From the NCBI GenBank assembly GCA_016742075.1, contig JACVCL010000016.1:1-33188 (forward strand): a DNA stretch of 33,188 nucleotides, in the 5' to 3' direction. The notes beneath the pieces were generated by a model that saw only the letters and a list, made by a program, of their open reading frames with translations, ran no database searches and was not told the DNA's origin. The DNA is from Phycisphaerales bacterium (GTDB lineage Bacteria > Planctomycetota > Phycisphaerae > Phycisphaerales > UBA1924). Each line of letters begins with the position of its first letter. Position 1 is the first letter of the stretch. A program made the position numbers and the translations under genes. Below, one piece after another: positions 13,908 to 25,947 of the stretch.

Positions 13908-15818
13908 ATGCCCAAACCGTCGAAAACAACTCGGCAGAATTCGGCACAACGGGGAGTGGCCGCGTCGGCGCCGGCGCTCGCGGAACCGCTCAGGGGTGCC
14001 GCGTTCGCCGCGGCGCTGCTCGGGTCGGCTGTGGCGATCGGCGCATCCGCCATCTTGTCGCTCGGCGCGTTCCCCCAGTTCACGCTGCCCGGATGCGGGC
14101 CCAAGTCGGCGTGCGCGGCCGCGGCGGCGTCGGCGTGGGGAAAACTGCCCGCTGTGAACGTGCCGGTGTCGTTCGTCGGGCTGGCGTTCTTCCTTGCGAT
14201 GCTGGCGGCGCTGCTGGCGACGGGGCGTCGGGTCTCCGGCGGGCTGCGGACGATGGCCCGGCTGGGGGCGCTCGTGTCGGCCTTGTACCTGGCCATCATG
14301 GTCATCGAGCGGACGTTCTGCGTCTACTGCATCGCCGCGCACGCGGGGAATCTGGTCTTCTTCGCGGCGGTCGAACTGTCGCGGCGTGGCGTGGCGCCGG
14401 CGGGCGCATCGCTGCGGGCCGTCGGCGCGGCGGGAGGTGCGTTCGTTCTGGCGCTGGGGGGCCTTGTGCTCGGGCAGAGCCTCGCTGTCTCGGCGGCGAA
14501 GGCCGACGCGCAGTCGAGAGAGGATGCCGCGGTCGGCCGGGTCGCGCAGCAGATGAACGTTCGCCCGGCGGCCGAACCGGTTCGGGGGACGTTGACCGGG
14601 CGTTACCGTCTCGGGCCCGAGGATGCCCGGGTACGCGTGGTGGTGTTCAGCTGCTTTACGTGTCCGCTGTGCCGGAACGTCGAGAGCGAGTTGCTCGAGA
14701 TTCTGGCTAGGCGTCCCGACGTGTCGCTCTCGCCGAAGGTGTTCCCACTCGGGGCCGGGTGCAACGCGACGCTGCCCCGCGACTTCCGCAACGCCCGGGG
14801 CGATGGGTGCCCGGCTGCGCGGGTGGCCCTGGCGGCGGGTCAGATCATGGGCTCCGAGGGCTTTTTTCAGGCCTCGAAGTGGCTCTTTGAGAAGAGCGGC
14901 TCGTTCACCGAAGCCGAGCTCGACGCGCAGCTCACCGTGTGGGGCTACGACCCCGAGAAGTTCCGGGCGGCGATGGCGGGCCCGGAAGTGCAGGCCCAGA
15001 TCAGGGCCGACACCGAGGAGGCTCAGGAGCTGGGCATCCCGGCCACGCCGTTCTTCTTCATCAACGGCGAGGAGTTCCCCACCACCTCGCTCGAGCCGCG
15101 AGGCTCCGTCACGCGCCTCATCGAGCGCGTCGCCGCGTCGGCGCCGACCCCGGCGTCGGCCGATCGCCCGCCCACCGCCATCGACCGGGCGCTGGCGCAG
15201 TTCCGCGCCTCGCCCGTCACCCTCGGCACGTCCTCGGGTCCGTCGGCGGCCGTGGGGCCGGAGGGGGCGCCCTTCCAGTTCGTGCTCTTCGGCGACTACC
15301 AGGTGGCGTTCCTCCCCGATCTTGACCGCGAGCTGCGGTCGCTGGCCACCTCACGCACCGACGTGCGGTACGTCTTCCGCCACTTCCCGATGCACGGCGA
15401 CTGCAACCCCGTGATGCGCCGGCCGAATGTCCGGACCAATCCCTTCGCGTGCCGGACGACGGCCGCGGCGATCGTGGCCGGGCGTCTCGCCGGTCCGGAC
15501 GGTTTCTGGAAGATGCACGGCTGGCTCCTGTCGGTCGGGCAGGGGTACTCCGACAACCGGCTGTTCGAGCAGATCAAGGCGATGGGGCTCGACCCGGCCG
15601 TGTTCTTCAGCGAGACCGTGAAGCCCGAGGTGCGGCGGCAGATCGAGACCGACGCCGCGGCGCTCAACGCCGCGGCCCCGGGGAAGGGGGGCGGCGCCCT
15701 GTTCCTCAACGGGCGTTTCGTGCCGGTGCCGAAGGTGGGCGAGGCGTGGATCCTCGCGCGTCTGCTCGACGAGGCCGCCAAACCCTCGGCACCCGTCCCG
15801 GGTCCGGCGGCCCAATAA
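13908..15818 (+). CDS. VKOR domain fused to two DsbA-like thioredoxin domains
   Basis: The protein has 636 residues. Residues about 28-170 are a four-helix vitamin K epoxide reductase (VKOR) domain with loop cysteines Cys63 and Cys69 and active-site CVYC (138-141). VKOR passes electrons from a DsbA-like partner to quinone. A further hydrophobic helix (about 165-190) leads to a periplasmic DsbA-like domain with CFTCPLC (249-255) and the cis-proline loop [12 protein letters not shown] (Pro381). A second DsbA-like domain (about 455-625) has [10 protein letters not shown] where CxxC should be and GGGALFLNG where the cis-proline should be, so it looks redox-inactive at that site. Both domains carry an extra Cys pair 16 residues apart (285/301 and 499/515). 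It is probably an oxidative folding enzyme for exported Cys-rich proteins. The domain fusion is clear. Confidence 0.92.
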   Translation: MPKPSKTTRQNSAQRGVAASAPALAEPLRGAAFAAALLGSAVAIGASAILSLGAFPQFTLPGCGPKSACAAAAASAWGKLPAVNVPVSFVGLAFFLAMLAALLATGRRVSGGLRTMARLGALVSALYLAIMVIERTFCVYCIAAHAGNLVFFAAVELSRRGVAPAGASLRAVGAAGGAFVLALGGLVLGQSLAVSAAKADAQSREDAAVGRVAQQMNVRPAAEPVRGTLTGRYRLGPEDARVRVVVFSCFTCPLCRNVESELLEILARRPDVSLSPKVFPLGAGCNATLPRDFRNARGDGCPAARVALAAGQIMGSEGFFQASKWLFEKSGSFTEAELDAQLTVWGYDPEKFRAAMAGPEVQAQIRADTEEAQELGIPATPFFFINGEEFPTTSLEPRGSVTRLIERVAASAPTPASADRPPTAIDRALAQFRASPVTLGTSSGPSAAVGPEGAPFQFVLFGDYQVAFLPDLDRELRSLATSRTDVRYVFRHFPMHGDCNPVMRRPNVRTNPFACRTTAAAIVAGRLAGPDGFWKMHGWLLSVGQGYSDNRLFEQIKAMGLDPAVFFSETVKPEVRRQIETDAAALNAAAPGKGGGALFLNGRFVPVPKVGEAWILARLLDEAAKPSAPVPGPAAQ

Positions 15819-15846
15819 CGGCGGACGAGGGCGCCGTCGGCGGGGC

Positions 15847-15852
15847 TATTCT
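15847..15852 (+). promoter_or_regulatory. Possible leaderless -10 element of trpB
   Basis: TATTCT ends six bases before the trpB ATG, with no Shine-Dalgarno sequence. It lies in the 40-base gap after the VKOR fusion gene and suggests that trpB has its own leaderless transcript as well as possible read-through. Confidence 0.45.
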
Positions 15853-15858
15853 CTGGCC

Positions 15859-17109
<1,251 letters not shown>

Positions 17110-17114
17110 GGGGG

Positions 17115-18494
17115 TCAGATCCCGGCGTCTTCGCGGCGCCGGCGGGCGAGCGTGCCCGCGAGCCACACCACCGCGTCGATCACGCTGCGGAGGCGGATGG
17201 TCATCGCCAGCCGGCGCAGCGCGGGGTCGTCGCGGTCGATGGCCTGCGCCTGCGTGAGGTAGTACCTCGCCCGCCGCCACTGACGATCCTGCACGTGGGC
17301 CAGCGCCATGTTGTGGAGGGCCGGAACGTGCGCCGGATCGAGGCGCAGCGCCTTGCGGCAGGCCTCGACGCCGGCGCGCCGGTCGCCGGCCTGCAGGCGG
17401 GCCACCGAGAGCAGGTGCCACACCCGGGCCTCGCCCGCGCGGCGTGCCGCCAGGTCCTCGAACACCAGCGCCGCGTCGCGCGGCAGCCGGCAGTCCAAGA
17501 GCAGCGAGCCCAGATCTTCCAGGTCCGCGTCCGCGGCGGCGTCCGGGCCCGCGACGCGCAGGGCCGCCAGTTCGCGCCGGACCAGCTTGCGGGCCGCGGC
17601 GACCTCGCTGTCGGCCAGCAGCAGCCGGGCCAGCCGCCGGGCGGCGCCGGGGTAGCCGGGGTCGAGCCGCAGGACCAGCCGGTAGCTCGCGATCGCGTCG
17701 CGCCGCCGCTGCTGGCGGGTGTAGAGATCCGCGAGGTGGAAGTGGGCCTCGGGGTTCTCGCCGTCGAGTTCCAGCGCCCGCCGGAACTTCTCTCCCGCCT
17801 CGGCCAGGCGGTTCATGTCGGCCAGCAGGCAGCCCAGGTCGAGCAGGGTGTCGGCGTCGCCGGGATCTTCGCGGAGGGCCCGCAGGTAGAGCTGCCGGGC
17901 ACGCTCGAGCCGGCCCGTCTCGGCGTAGGCGGCCGCCAGCCGCGCGTGCACGCGCGGCAGCGCCGGATTCTGGCCCGACGCCTCGCGGAAGCAGGCGATC
18001 GCCCGCTCCCACTGGCTGCGGTCCATCATGCTCTCGCCCATGTTGGCGTAGGCCATCGCCAGCCAGTCGCCCGCGGGCTCGGCCTGCACGACGCGGTAGA
18101 ACTCCACCTCGGCCGCGTCGTGGTCGCCCAGGCGGGCGTGCGCCTCGATGAGGTACACGTGGGGCTCGACCCGGACGGCATCGGCGGCGCGGGCGGCCAG
18201 CAGGGCGACCCGGGCCTCTTCCACCTCGTCGGTCCGGAGAAGGTTGACCCCGAGCAAGACCAGGGTCTGGAACTCGTCGGGCGCCAGCTTGTGGGCGGCG
18301 CGGAGGGCGTCGGCCGCGTCGGCGTAACGGCCCGCCGCCTCGAGCGTCAGCCCGAGGTTGAAGTGCCAGTCGGCCCGGTCGGGGTTCAGGGCCAGAGCCT
18401 CGCGCAGCTCCGACTCGGCCTCGGCCCAGCGCCCGGCCTCGAAGTGCTCGTGGGCACGCTCGACGTGGGATTCGGCATCGAACCAGTCGCTCAT
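17115..18494 (-). CDS. Tetratricopeptide repeat protein
   Basis: The protein has 459 residues built almost entirely of TPR helix pairs. Clear units include AHEHFEAGRWAEAESELREA (from about residue 14), then WHFNLGLTLEAAGRYADAAD, AYAETGRLERARQLYLRAL, HFHLADLYTRQQRRRDAIAS and ALHNMALAHVQDRQWRRARY. I count roughly ten repeats. There is no signal peptide, so it is probably cytoplasmic. The last 30 residues contain a short hydrophobic stretch (SVIDAVVWLAGTLA) followed by an Arg-rich end, perhaps an amphipathic membrane contact. The start has GGAGA a few bases upstream. It is divergent from the helical-repeat protein at 18727. TPRs mediate protein contacts; the partner is unknown. Confidence 0.93.
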   Translation of the reverse strand: MSDWFDAESHVERAHEHFEAGRWAEAESELREALALNPDRADWHFNLGLTLEAAGRYADAADALRAAHKLAPDEFQTLVLLGVNLLRTDEVEEARVALLAARAADAVRVEPHVYLIEAHARLGDHDAAEVEFYRVVQAEPAGDWLAMAYANMGESMMDRSQWERAIACFREASGQNPALPRVHARLAAAYAETGRLERARQLYLRALREDPGDADTLLDLGCLLADMNRLAEAGEKFRRALELDGENPEAHFHLADLYTRQQRRRDAIASYRLVLRLDPGYPGAARRLARLLLADSEVAAARKLVRRELAALRVAGPDAAADADLEDLGSLLLDCRLPRDAALVFEDLAARRAGEARVWHLLSVARLQAGDRRAGVEACRKALRLDPAHVPALHNMALAHVQDRQWRRARYYLTQAQAIDRDDPALRRLAMTIRLRSVIDAVVWLAGTLARRRREDAGI

Positions 18495-18581
18495 CGTTCT
18501 CCGAACTCCGCCGGGGAAACCCGCGCGCCGAGCCGATCAAACTTGCGCGTGCGGGCGTGCAGCCCGCCGTCTACGAGCCGA

Positions 18582-18587
18582 TATAGT
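18582..18587 (+). promoter_or_regulatory. Candidate -10 element for the helical-repeat protein gene
   Basis: TATAGT lies in the divergent region between the TPR gene and the gene at 18727. No -35 at proper spacing is evident. The predicted leader of about 130 bases contains a hairpin at 18654-18674 (ATCCGGC paired with GCCGGAT, seven-base loop). Confidence 0.4.
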
Positions 18588-18726
18588 ATCGACGCCGCGG
18601 ACGGTTCTCCCCATCTTCCGCGTCCTGAAACTCTGCCGCCCTGACTGCGCGGAATCCGGCGAAGCGGGCCGGATCTCGCCGAACCCACCCGATCCCCCGC
18701 CGTACCAGACGGACGAGGCTTGTGAC

Positions 18727-20910
18727 GTGCCGAAAACGGTCGGATCAGCCCGAGCGATGATGGCCGCCGCCGCGGCGGCCATCGCGTTGGGCGCCGGGCG
18801 GGCCTCGGCCGTGCAGGCGGTGCCGGCCGGGCCGGGCCCCGGGTCGGCCACGTCTTCCGAAGCCACTCGGGATGTTTCCGGGCTTACCCCCGCCGCCCGT
18901 CTCGTTCATCCCGACTCCACGGCCCAGACCCGGCGCGAGGCCGCGGCCGAGCTCGTGGCCATCGCCGATCCCCCCGCCTTAGACGCCATCAGGGCGGCGC
19001 TTCTGGCCGACCGTCCGGCCGGTGTCCGCACCCTGGCCGCCCGGGCGATCGCCGAGAGCCCCGGTCCCCCTCCGGCTGTCCTGGCACGTTCGCTGGCCCA
19101 GGCCCTCGAAAGGACGCCGGAGGGTGCCCGCGCCGCCCTTCTGGCCGCGCTGGCCCGGTTCCACACGCGCGAGGCCGTGGCGCCGGTGATCGCGGTGCTC
19201 CTCGAACCGGCGCCCGCGATGATGGCCATGCCGGCCTTCCCCGGCGTGCCGGCGCGCGCGATTGATCAGGCTCAGGCCCTCGGCACCCTTCAGCGGCAGA
19301 CCGGCCGGACCGACCTGCCCGCCGATCCGCAGGGCCTCAAGGCCTGGTGGGAGTCGGCCCGCGCCATGGACGAGGCGGCGTGGACCGAGTCGGTTCTCGC
19401 CTATTCCGCCGAGCGGGCTGGCGAAGCCGCTGCCCGGGCTGAGGCGCTGGCGCGGCGGACGGTGGAGTTGTACCGGCGTCTGCACGCCGCGACACCTGAA
19501 GAGGCCCGTTCCGACCTTCTCGCCGAGCTCATCCGCGACGAACGGCCCGAGCTCAAGGCTCTGGGGCTCGATCTGGCCGAGCGTGCCCTGCTCAACGCCC
19601 GCACGCTCTCTCCCGCCGTGGCTCAGGCGGCCGCGGCCCACCTTTCCGACGGGCAGCCGGGGCTCCGGGCCCGGGTGGCCAGCCTGCTCGAGCGCATGGA
19701 CGCCGGCGCCCAAGCCCAGGACGCGCGCGCGGCCCTGGCCACCACCGACGACCCGGCGGTTGCGGCGCCGCTGCTCAGGCTGCTGGCGCGGCATCCGGTG
19801 CGGGCCTCGCGGGCGGCGGTGCTGCGTTGGCTGGGCTCGTCGGGCGAGGCCTTCGCCGCGGCGGTCGACGCCGCGCTGGCCCTCGACAGGGCCGGCTGGT
19901 TCGACGACCGGGCCGAGCGGGACCTGGTCCGATCGCGCCTGGCGGAACTGCCCGCCGAGCTGCTCACCCCCGCGGCCCTCTCGCTGCGGGTGTCGCTGGG
20001 CGACACCGCGGCGGTGCGGGCGATGCTGCGAGCGCCGACGCCGTCGCTCGCCGCGGCGGCCGCCGACGCCCTGGCCGACGATCCCGGGAGCGTCGACACG
20101 TTGATCGAAGCCGCGCGGGCGGTCGCCGTGAACGGCGGTGCCGCTGCCGGGGCCGGGAACGGCGCGGGTGGCAGTGGGGGGGGTGCGAGTGGTGGGGTGG
20201 GATCGGCCGGGCTCACGGCGGCGGCGATCCGCGCCCTGGCCCGTCACCGGCTGACGGCTCAGGGCTTCGCCGCGGCCGCGGCTCTGCCCGGCCCGGTCAC
20301 CGATGCCCGGCGCGATCAGATGCTGCGATACGCCGAGCGGCTGCCGGTCGACCAGCTGCTGCTCGTGGCCTCCGCCGAGGCCGACCCCGCCGCGCGAGAC
20401 GCGCTGCTCACCCCCGCCCTGACGCCCGAGAGGCTCTCGGGCCTGACCGACTCGCGGAACGACCCGCTCCGCGATCTGGTGGTTCTGGCCGCCCGGACGC
20501 GGCTGGCGCTCCGCAACCCGACGGGCGCACTGGCGGTGCTCGACGGCGTGCCCGCGGCCGTCTCGCCCGGCGTATTCGGGCCTCTGAAGGTGACGGCGCT
20601 CGTGTGGCTGAACCGTCTCGACGACGCCGCGGCGGTCGGCGACCAAGCCAAGACCCCCGCGTCGGCCTGGCTCGACGGCCTCGAGAGCGCCGTGGAGTTG
20701 CCGCACGCCGGTTCGGCCGCCGCGAGGATCGCCGAGAAGTTTGGTGCCGGCCTGACCGACGGCGAGCGGGAGCGGCTGGACGCGCTCACCAAGCGGGCTG
20801 GCGGCGTTGCGGCGCCTTCGGCGTCGCCCGCCGCGCCGGTCGATCGGCAGGCCGGTCCACCGGGAGCCCGGCCCAAGCCCGGGCCCACCGGCCCCTCCGC
20901 CCGGCGGTGA
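18727..20910 (+). CDS. Secreted alpha-helical (HEAT-like) repeat protein
   Basis: The protein has 727 residues. I chose the GTG at 18727 because GGACGAGG ends eight bases upstream and it gives a standard signal peptide (residues 1-28, core MMAAAAAAIALGAG, cleaved after ASA). The rest is Ala/Leu/Arg/Asp-rich short helices that look like HEAT or related solenoid repeats, for example RREAAAELVAIADPPALDAI and RTLAARAIAESPGP. Residues about 469-497 form a Gly/Ala/Ser linker coded by a G-run-rich stretch (20131-20215), splitting two solenoid halves. The last 45 residues are Pro/Ala/Gly-rich. No catalytic motif or cysteine pattern was seen. It is probably a periplasmic protein-binding solenoid; function unknown. 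Confidence 0.8.
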   Translation: MPKTVGSARAMMAAAAAAIALGAGRASAVQAVPAGPGPGSATSSEATRDVSGLTPAARLVHPDSTAQTRREAAAELVAIADPPALDAIRAALLADRPAGVRTLAARAIAESPGPPPAVLARSLAQALERTPEGARAALLAALARFHTREAVAPVIAVLLEPAPAMMAMPAFPGVPARAIDQAQALGTLQRQTGRTDLPADPQGLKAWWESARAMDEAAWTESVLAYSAERAGEAAARAEALARRTVELYRRLHAATPEEARSDLLAELIRDERPELKALGLDLAERALLNARTLSPAVAQAAAAHLSDGQPGLRARVASLLERMDAGAQAQDARAALATTDDPAVAAPLLRLLARHPVRASRAAVLRWLGSSGEAFAAAVDAALALDRAGWFDDRAERDLVRSRLAELPAELLTPAALSLRVSLGDTAAVRAMLRAPTPSLAAAAADALADDPGSVDTLIEAARAVAVNGGAAAGAGNGAGGSGGGASGGVGSAGLTAAAIRALARHRLTAQGFAAAAALPGPVTDARRDQMLRYAERLPVDQLLLVASAEADPAARDALLTPALTPERLSGLTDSRNDPLRDLVVLAARTRLALRNPTGALAVLDGVPAAVSPGVFGPLKVTALVWLNRLDDAAAVGDQAKTPASAWLDGLESAVELPHAGSAAARIAEKFGAGLTDGERERLDALTKRAGGVAAPSASPAAPVDRQAGPPGARPKPGPTGPSARR

Positions 20911-20940
20911 CCCGGGTGGAACGGCCGCGCGGGCCGGTGA

Positions 20941-22260
20941 TCAGGGCGCCCAGGTGTCGGCGGTGTGCTGGCGGTCGATGGGCTTGCCGTCGGGCCCGTG
21001 CACACCGTGGACCCCGTTGAGCTTGATCTGCCCGCTGGCCAGCTTCGGGAAGTGCTCACCCTGCCACGACGCGGGGTAGTTCGGGTCGTCGATCTCGAGC
21101 GCGGCCTTCGTGGGGTGGAGCGGGCGGAAGGTGTCGCACATCACCGCCAGTTCGCCCGTGTAGGTGGCGTCGAGCGACGCCTCGACGGTGCCGGGGTGGG
21201 GCCCGTGCGGGATGCCCTGAGGGTGGGCCGTGAGCGATCCGACCTCGATGCCCTTGCGGCTGCCGAAGTTGCCCTCGACGTAGTACAGCACCTCGTCGGA
21301 GTCGAGGTTCGAGTGGTTGTACGGCACCTTCACGGCGGCGGGGTGGTAGTCGAGCATCCGCGGGCAGAACGAGCAGATGACGAAGTTGTGCGCCTCGAAC
21401 GTCTGGTGGATCGGAGGCGGCATGTGCAGCTTGCCGGTGATCGGCATGAAATCGTCGATGTTGAAGATGTAGGGGTAGTAGCACCCGTCCCACCCGACGA
21501 TGTCGAGCGGGTGATAGTCGTAGTGGTATGAGTGCACGCAGTCGCGGGCCTTGACGCGCACCTCGAAGCCGCCGGGCTTCACCTCGTCGAAGGTCAGCGG
21601 CAGCTCGGGCAGCCGCAGGTCACGCTCGCAGTACGGGGAGTGCTCGAGGAACTGGCTGGTGGCTTTGGAGACGTAGCGCCTCGGCGGGCCGATGTGCGAG
21701 CCGTTGCACGTCTCGATGCACAGGAACTTGCCGTAGGGCATCAGCGGGTTCGGCCGGCCGTCGGCGCCCTTCAGCGGCTCGAAGACCATCCGGTAGATCG
21801 TGCCCTTGGGGATGACGATGTAGTCCTTGGGCCCGAAGCGCAGCGTGCCGAACATCGTGTACACGGTGCCCGCGCCGAAGTGCACGAAGATGCACTCGTC
21901 GCCCTGGGCGTTCTTGAAGTGGTAGTCCATCCCCTCTGCCGGGGTGCACACCGACATCTCACAGTCGCTGTTGCCGAACAGGATCACCCGCCCGGTCACC
22001 GGGTCGCCCTTGGGCTTCATGCCGGCCGACTTGATGTGCCGCATGCGCATGACGCTGGTTTCGACGTACTCGGGGGCGCACGAGTACAGCGTTGTCCAGC
22101 CGGTCACCTGCGTGGGCGGGTGGATGTGGTACAGCGTGCTGGTCGGTCCGACGAACCCCTCGGTGCCGAAGACCTCCTCGCAGTACAGGCGGCCGTCGGG
22201 CCGGCGGAACTGGGTGTGGCGGTGCTTGGGCAGTTGGCCCATCTTGGTGTAGTACGGCAT
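20941..22260 (-). CDS. hmgA: Homogentisate 1,2-dioxygenase
   Basis: This Fe(II) enzyme of the cupin fold opens the homogentisate ring to maleylacetoacetate in tyrosine and phenylalanine breakdown. The 439-residue length fits. The N-terminus MPYYTKMGQLPKHRHTQFR and the C-terminal active-site block KVPYNHSNLDSDEVLYYVEG (a metal-ligand His and Glu), followed by PHGPHPG with further ligand histidines, are family signatures. The start is fixed by GGAGG six bases before the ATG. No fumarylacetoacetase or maleylacetoacetate isomerase gene is beside it. A candidate -10 (TAAACT, 22305-22300) lies upstream with an inverted repeat at the predicted start site. Assignment is firm. Confidence 0.95.
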   Translation of the reverse strand: MPYYTKMGQLPKHRHTQFRRPDGRLYCEEVFGTEGFVGPTSTLYHIHPPTQVTGWTTLYSCAPEYVETSVMRMRHIKSAGMKPKGDPVTGRVILFGNSDCEMSVCTPAEGMDYHFKNAQGDECIFVHFGAGTVYTMFGTLRFGPKDYIVIPKGTIYRMVFEPLKGADGRPNPLMPYGKFLCIETCNGSHIGPPRRYVSKATSQFLEHSPYCERDLRLPELPLTFDEVKPGGFEVRVKARDCVHSYHYDYHPLDIVGWDGCYYPYIFNIDDFMPITGKLHMPPPIHQTFEAHNFVICSFCPRMLDYHPAAVKVPYNHSNLDSDEVLYYVEGNFGSRKGIEVGSLTAHPQGIPHGPHPGTVEASLDATYTGELAVMCDTFRPLHPTKAALEIDDPNYPASWQGEHFPKLASGQIKLNGVHGVHGPDGKPIDRQHTADTWAP

Positions 22261-22283
22261 GGCACGCCTCCGTCGCGGATTGA

Positions 22284-22305
22284 CCGTGGAAACACGGGAA
22301 GTTTA
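22284..22305 (-). promoter_or_regulatory. Candidate hmgA promoter with operator-like inverted repeat
   Basis: TAAACT (22305-22300) is a -10-like hexamer whose predicted start near 22293 falls inside the inverted repeat CCGTGGAAACACGG (22284-22297). A dimeric repressor bound there would block transcription. No clear -35 is visible. Confidence 0.35.
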
Positions 22306-22340
22306 GCCGTCGACCGCCGCCGCTGCGCCGCGCCCGGGCT

Positions 22341-22721
22341 CTACCGCGCGCCGCAGCCGTCGCAGACGCCCGGCCCCAGCGGACGCAGCCGCCCGCAGTA
22401 GGCGCAGGCACGGGCGGCGGACGCTGGTTCTGGTGGTGCTTGCTCGTCGGCGTTCGGCACCGCCGCCGGCCGGCTCGGCGGGCGCTTGCCCGACCAGACG
22501 TTGATCAGTGCCAGAAGTGGCAGCGCCAGGAACGCCAGCCCGAACACCGAGCCCAGAAGCGAGATCCCGCGCGTCTGTCCGATGAACAGCGATCCGCCCA
22601 CGCACATCGACAGGCCCACGGCGAAGAACGGCAGCATGAACACCGTGATCAGCACGCGGCTGAGCAGCCCCGCCGTTCCGCCGAAGTCCTCCGCTCGTTC
22701 CGCGCCAGCTCGCTTGTTCAC
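22341..22721 (-). CDS. Small membrane protein with C-terminal zinc ribbon
   Basis: The protein has 126 residues. I chose the GTG at 22721 because GAGGAG sits six bases upstream; an ATG at 22784 would add 21 residues but overlaps the -10 element. Two hydrophobic helices (about 20-47 and 53-76) are followed by a Pro/Ala linker and a four-cysteine knuckle pair, CAYC (106-109) and CDGC (120-123), typical of a rubredoxin-like zinc ribbon facing the cytoplasm. It is 80 bases upstream of hmgA on the same strand. The function is not recognisable; such proteins are often described only as zinc-ribbon membrane proteins. Confidence 0.75.
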   Translation of the reverse strand: MNKRAGAERAEDFGGTAGLLSRVLITVFMLPFFAVGLSMCVGGSLFIGQTRGISLLGSVFGLAFLALPLLALINVWSGKRPPSRPAAVPNADEQAPPEPASAARACAYCGRLRPLGPGVCDGCGAR

Positions 22722-23061
22722 GCCGAGCTCCTCGAAAGGCCCCGGGGGGGCCGTGAGCCACGTGGCCGGACAGGAATAGATCATAACTCAGAAAACAGTC
22801 GAACTTCAGCCTTCGGGGCGGCCTATACTCGTTGGCACGCCTGCGGGCTCAGCCCTGTTTCGAACCCTTGGTCGGTGATACCGGCCGGGTGAAACACCCT
22901 GGGAATCTGCCGGCATCGGCCCGCCGCCGTTCTGCGTGGGCCGAGGCGCTTCCCGGACGCCCGCCCCGCGACCATCCGTCGCCACCGCGGCCATCGTCCT
23001 TCATGCTGTCGGCCCGGCCGCGAGCCCCGCTCGTGGCTCCGGGCAACGGAGTTTCTCCATC
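22722..23061. other. Divergent promoter region and long helicase leader
   Basis: These 340 bases hold no credible gene. They contain a divergent promoter pair at 22780-22829 and a leader of about 226 bases for the DEAD-box helicase. In the leader, CCGGC (22881-22885) can pair with GCCGG (22909-22913), enclosing the hairpin GGGTG-AAA-CACCC (22887-22899). Confidence 0.55.
22780..22829. promoter_or_regulatory. Divergent promoters for zinc-ribbon protein and DEAD-box helicase
   Basis: TATGAT on the minus strand (22785-22780) and TATACT on the plus strand (22824-22829) are both strong -10 matches. Their -35 zones overlap around 22799-22808, where only weak hexamers are seen, so the two polymerases would compete. 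Local base composition is AT-richer than the flanks. Confidence 0.5.
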
Positions 23062-24753
<1,692 letters not shown>

Positions 24754-24782
24754 CCGGCGGCAGACGGCTCGGCCCGCCGCGA

Positions 24783-24788
24783 TAATCT
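24783..24788 (+). promoter_or_regulatory. Possible leaderless -10 element of ribD
   Basis: TAATCT, inside GATAATCT, ends seven bases before the ribD GTG, and there is no Shine-Dalgarno sequence. It lies in the 42-base gap after the helicase gene. Confidence 0.45.
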
Positions 24789-24795
24789 GCCGCCC

Positions 24796-25914
24796 GTGTC
24801 CGACACCCCCGACCGCCCGATGCTCGCCCGCGCCGCAATGGCTGGGCTGCGCGCCGCGGGGGCTGTCGAGCCGAACCCCTTGGTGGGCTGCGTCATCGTC
24901 GAGCCCGCCTCGGGCCGGATCCTCGGCATGGGCCATCACCGGCGGTTCGGCGGCCCCCATGCCGAGATCGAGGCCATGGAGGACGCCCGCCGCCGCGGCC
25001 GCGACGTCCGCGGCGCACGCGTCTACGTCACGCTCGAGCCGTGCAACCACCACGGCAAGACCGGCCCGTGCACCGAGGCGCTGATCGCCGCGGGCGTGGG
25101 CGAGGTGGTGTTCGCGCGGCGCGACCCCAACCCGGCGGCGTCGGGCGGCGCTGTGCGCCTGGAGCGCGCCGGCATCGCCGCCCGGCTCAGCGACGCGTGC
25201 CCCGCCGCCTGCCGGCTCTCGGACCCTTTCGTCAAGCGGCTGCGCTCGCCGCTGCCGTGGGTCATCGCCAAGTGGGCCCTGACGCGCGACGGCCGCATGG
25301 TGACGCGGCCCGACGAGCCGCGGTGGATCACCGGTTTCGCCGCGCGGCGCTCGGTGCATGCGCTCCGCGGCCGAGTCGACGCCGTGATCACCGGCATCGG
25401 CACGGTGCTGGCCGACGACCCGCTGCTCACCGTCCGCGGTGTGCCCGCCCGACGCCGACCCCTACGCGTGGTGCTCGATCCGCGGCTGCGCACCCCGCTC
25501 ACCAGCGCGATCGTCGCCTCGGCGGCGGTCCCGCGCCGCGGCGAGGCCGCCGGCGTGCTCATCGTCTGCGGGCCCCGCCGCGAAGACTCCCCCGCGGCCG
25601 ACCGCCTCCGGGGCGTCGGCGTTCGCGTGATCGCCGTGCCCGAGGCCGACGGCCTATCGCTCGACGGTCTGCTCGCCATGCTGCGCAGCACTTTCGGCGT
25701 CTCGACCGCGCTGGTCGAGGCCGGGCCCACCCTCACCCGGGCGTTTCTCACCGCCGGTCTGGTCGACGAGGCTTGGGGCTACGCCGCGGGCGGCGACGAG
25801 GCCGGCCCGTTCGCGAGCCTGCTCGACGCCCACCGACACTGGAGCGGCCGCCGCTGGCCCGGCGGCGACCGGCTTGCGCGATGGTGGCGGCCGGTGCTCG
25901 ACCCGGTATCGTGA
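24796..25914 (+). CDS. ribD: Bifunctional riboflavin biosynthesis deaminase/reductase RibD
   Basis: RibD deaminates and then reduces the pyrimidine intermediate made from GTP in riboflavin synthesis. The 372-residue protein has an N-terminal CDA-fold deaminase with zinc ligands in PHAEIEAM (His55, catalytic Glu57) and CNHHGKTGPC (Cys83, Cys92), and a C-terminal reductase that starts at AKWALTRDGRM, with ITGIGTVLADDPLLTVR and LVEAGPTLTRAFL. The start codon is GTG. No FMN riboswitch is visible in the 42-base gap, and no other rib gene is adjacent. It converges on the RND pump gene with a 33-base gap. Assignment is firm. Confidence 0.96.
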   Translation: MSDTPDRPMLARAAMAGLRAAGAVEPNPLVGCVIVEPASGRILGMGHHRRFGGPHAEIEAMEDARRRGRDVRGARVYVTLEPCNHHGKTGPCTEALIAAGVGEVVFARRDPNPAASGGAVRLERAGIAARLSDACPAACRLSDPFVKRLRSPLPWVIAKWALTRDGRMVTRPDEPRWITGFAARRSVHALRGRVDAVITGIGTVLADDPLLTVRGVPARRRPLRVVLDPRLRTPLTSAIVASAAVPRRGEAAGVLIVCGPRREDSPAADRLRGVGVRVIAVPEADGLSLDGLLAMLRSTFGVSTALVEAGPTLTRAFLTAGLVDEAWGYAAGGDEAGPFASLLDAHRHWSGRRWPGGDRLARWWRPVLDPVS

Positions 25915-25947
25915 AACCCTCATCCACGTCCGTGCGCTCCGCGGCGC

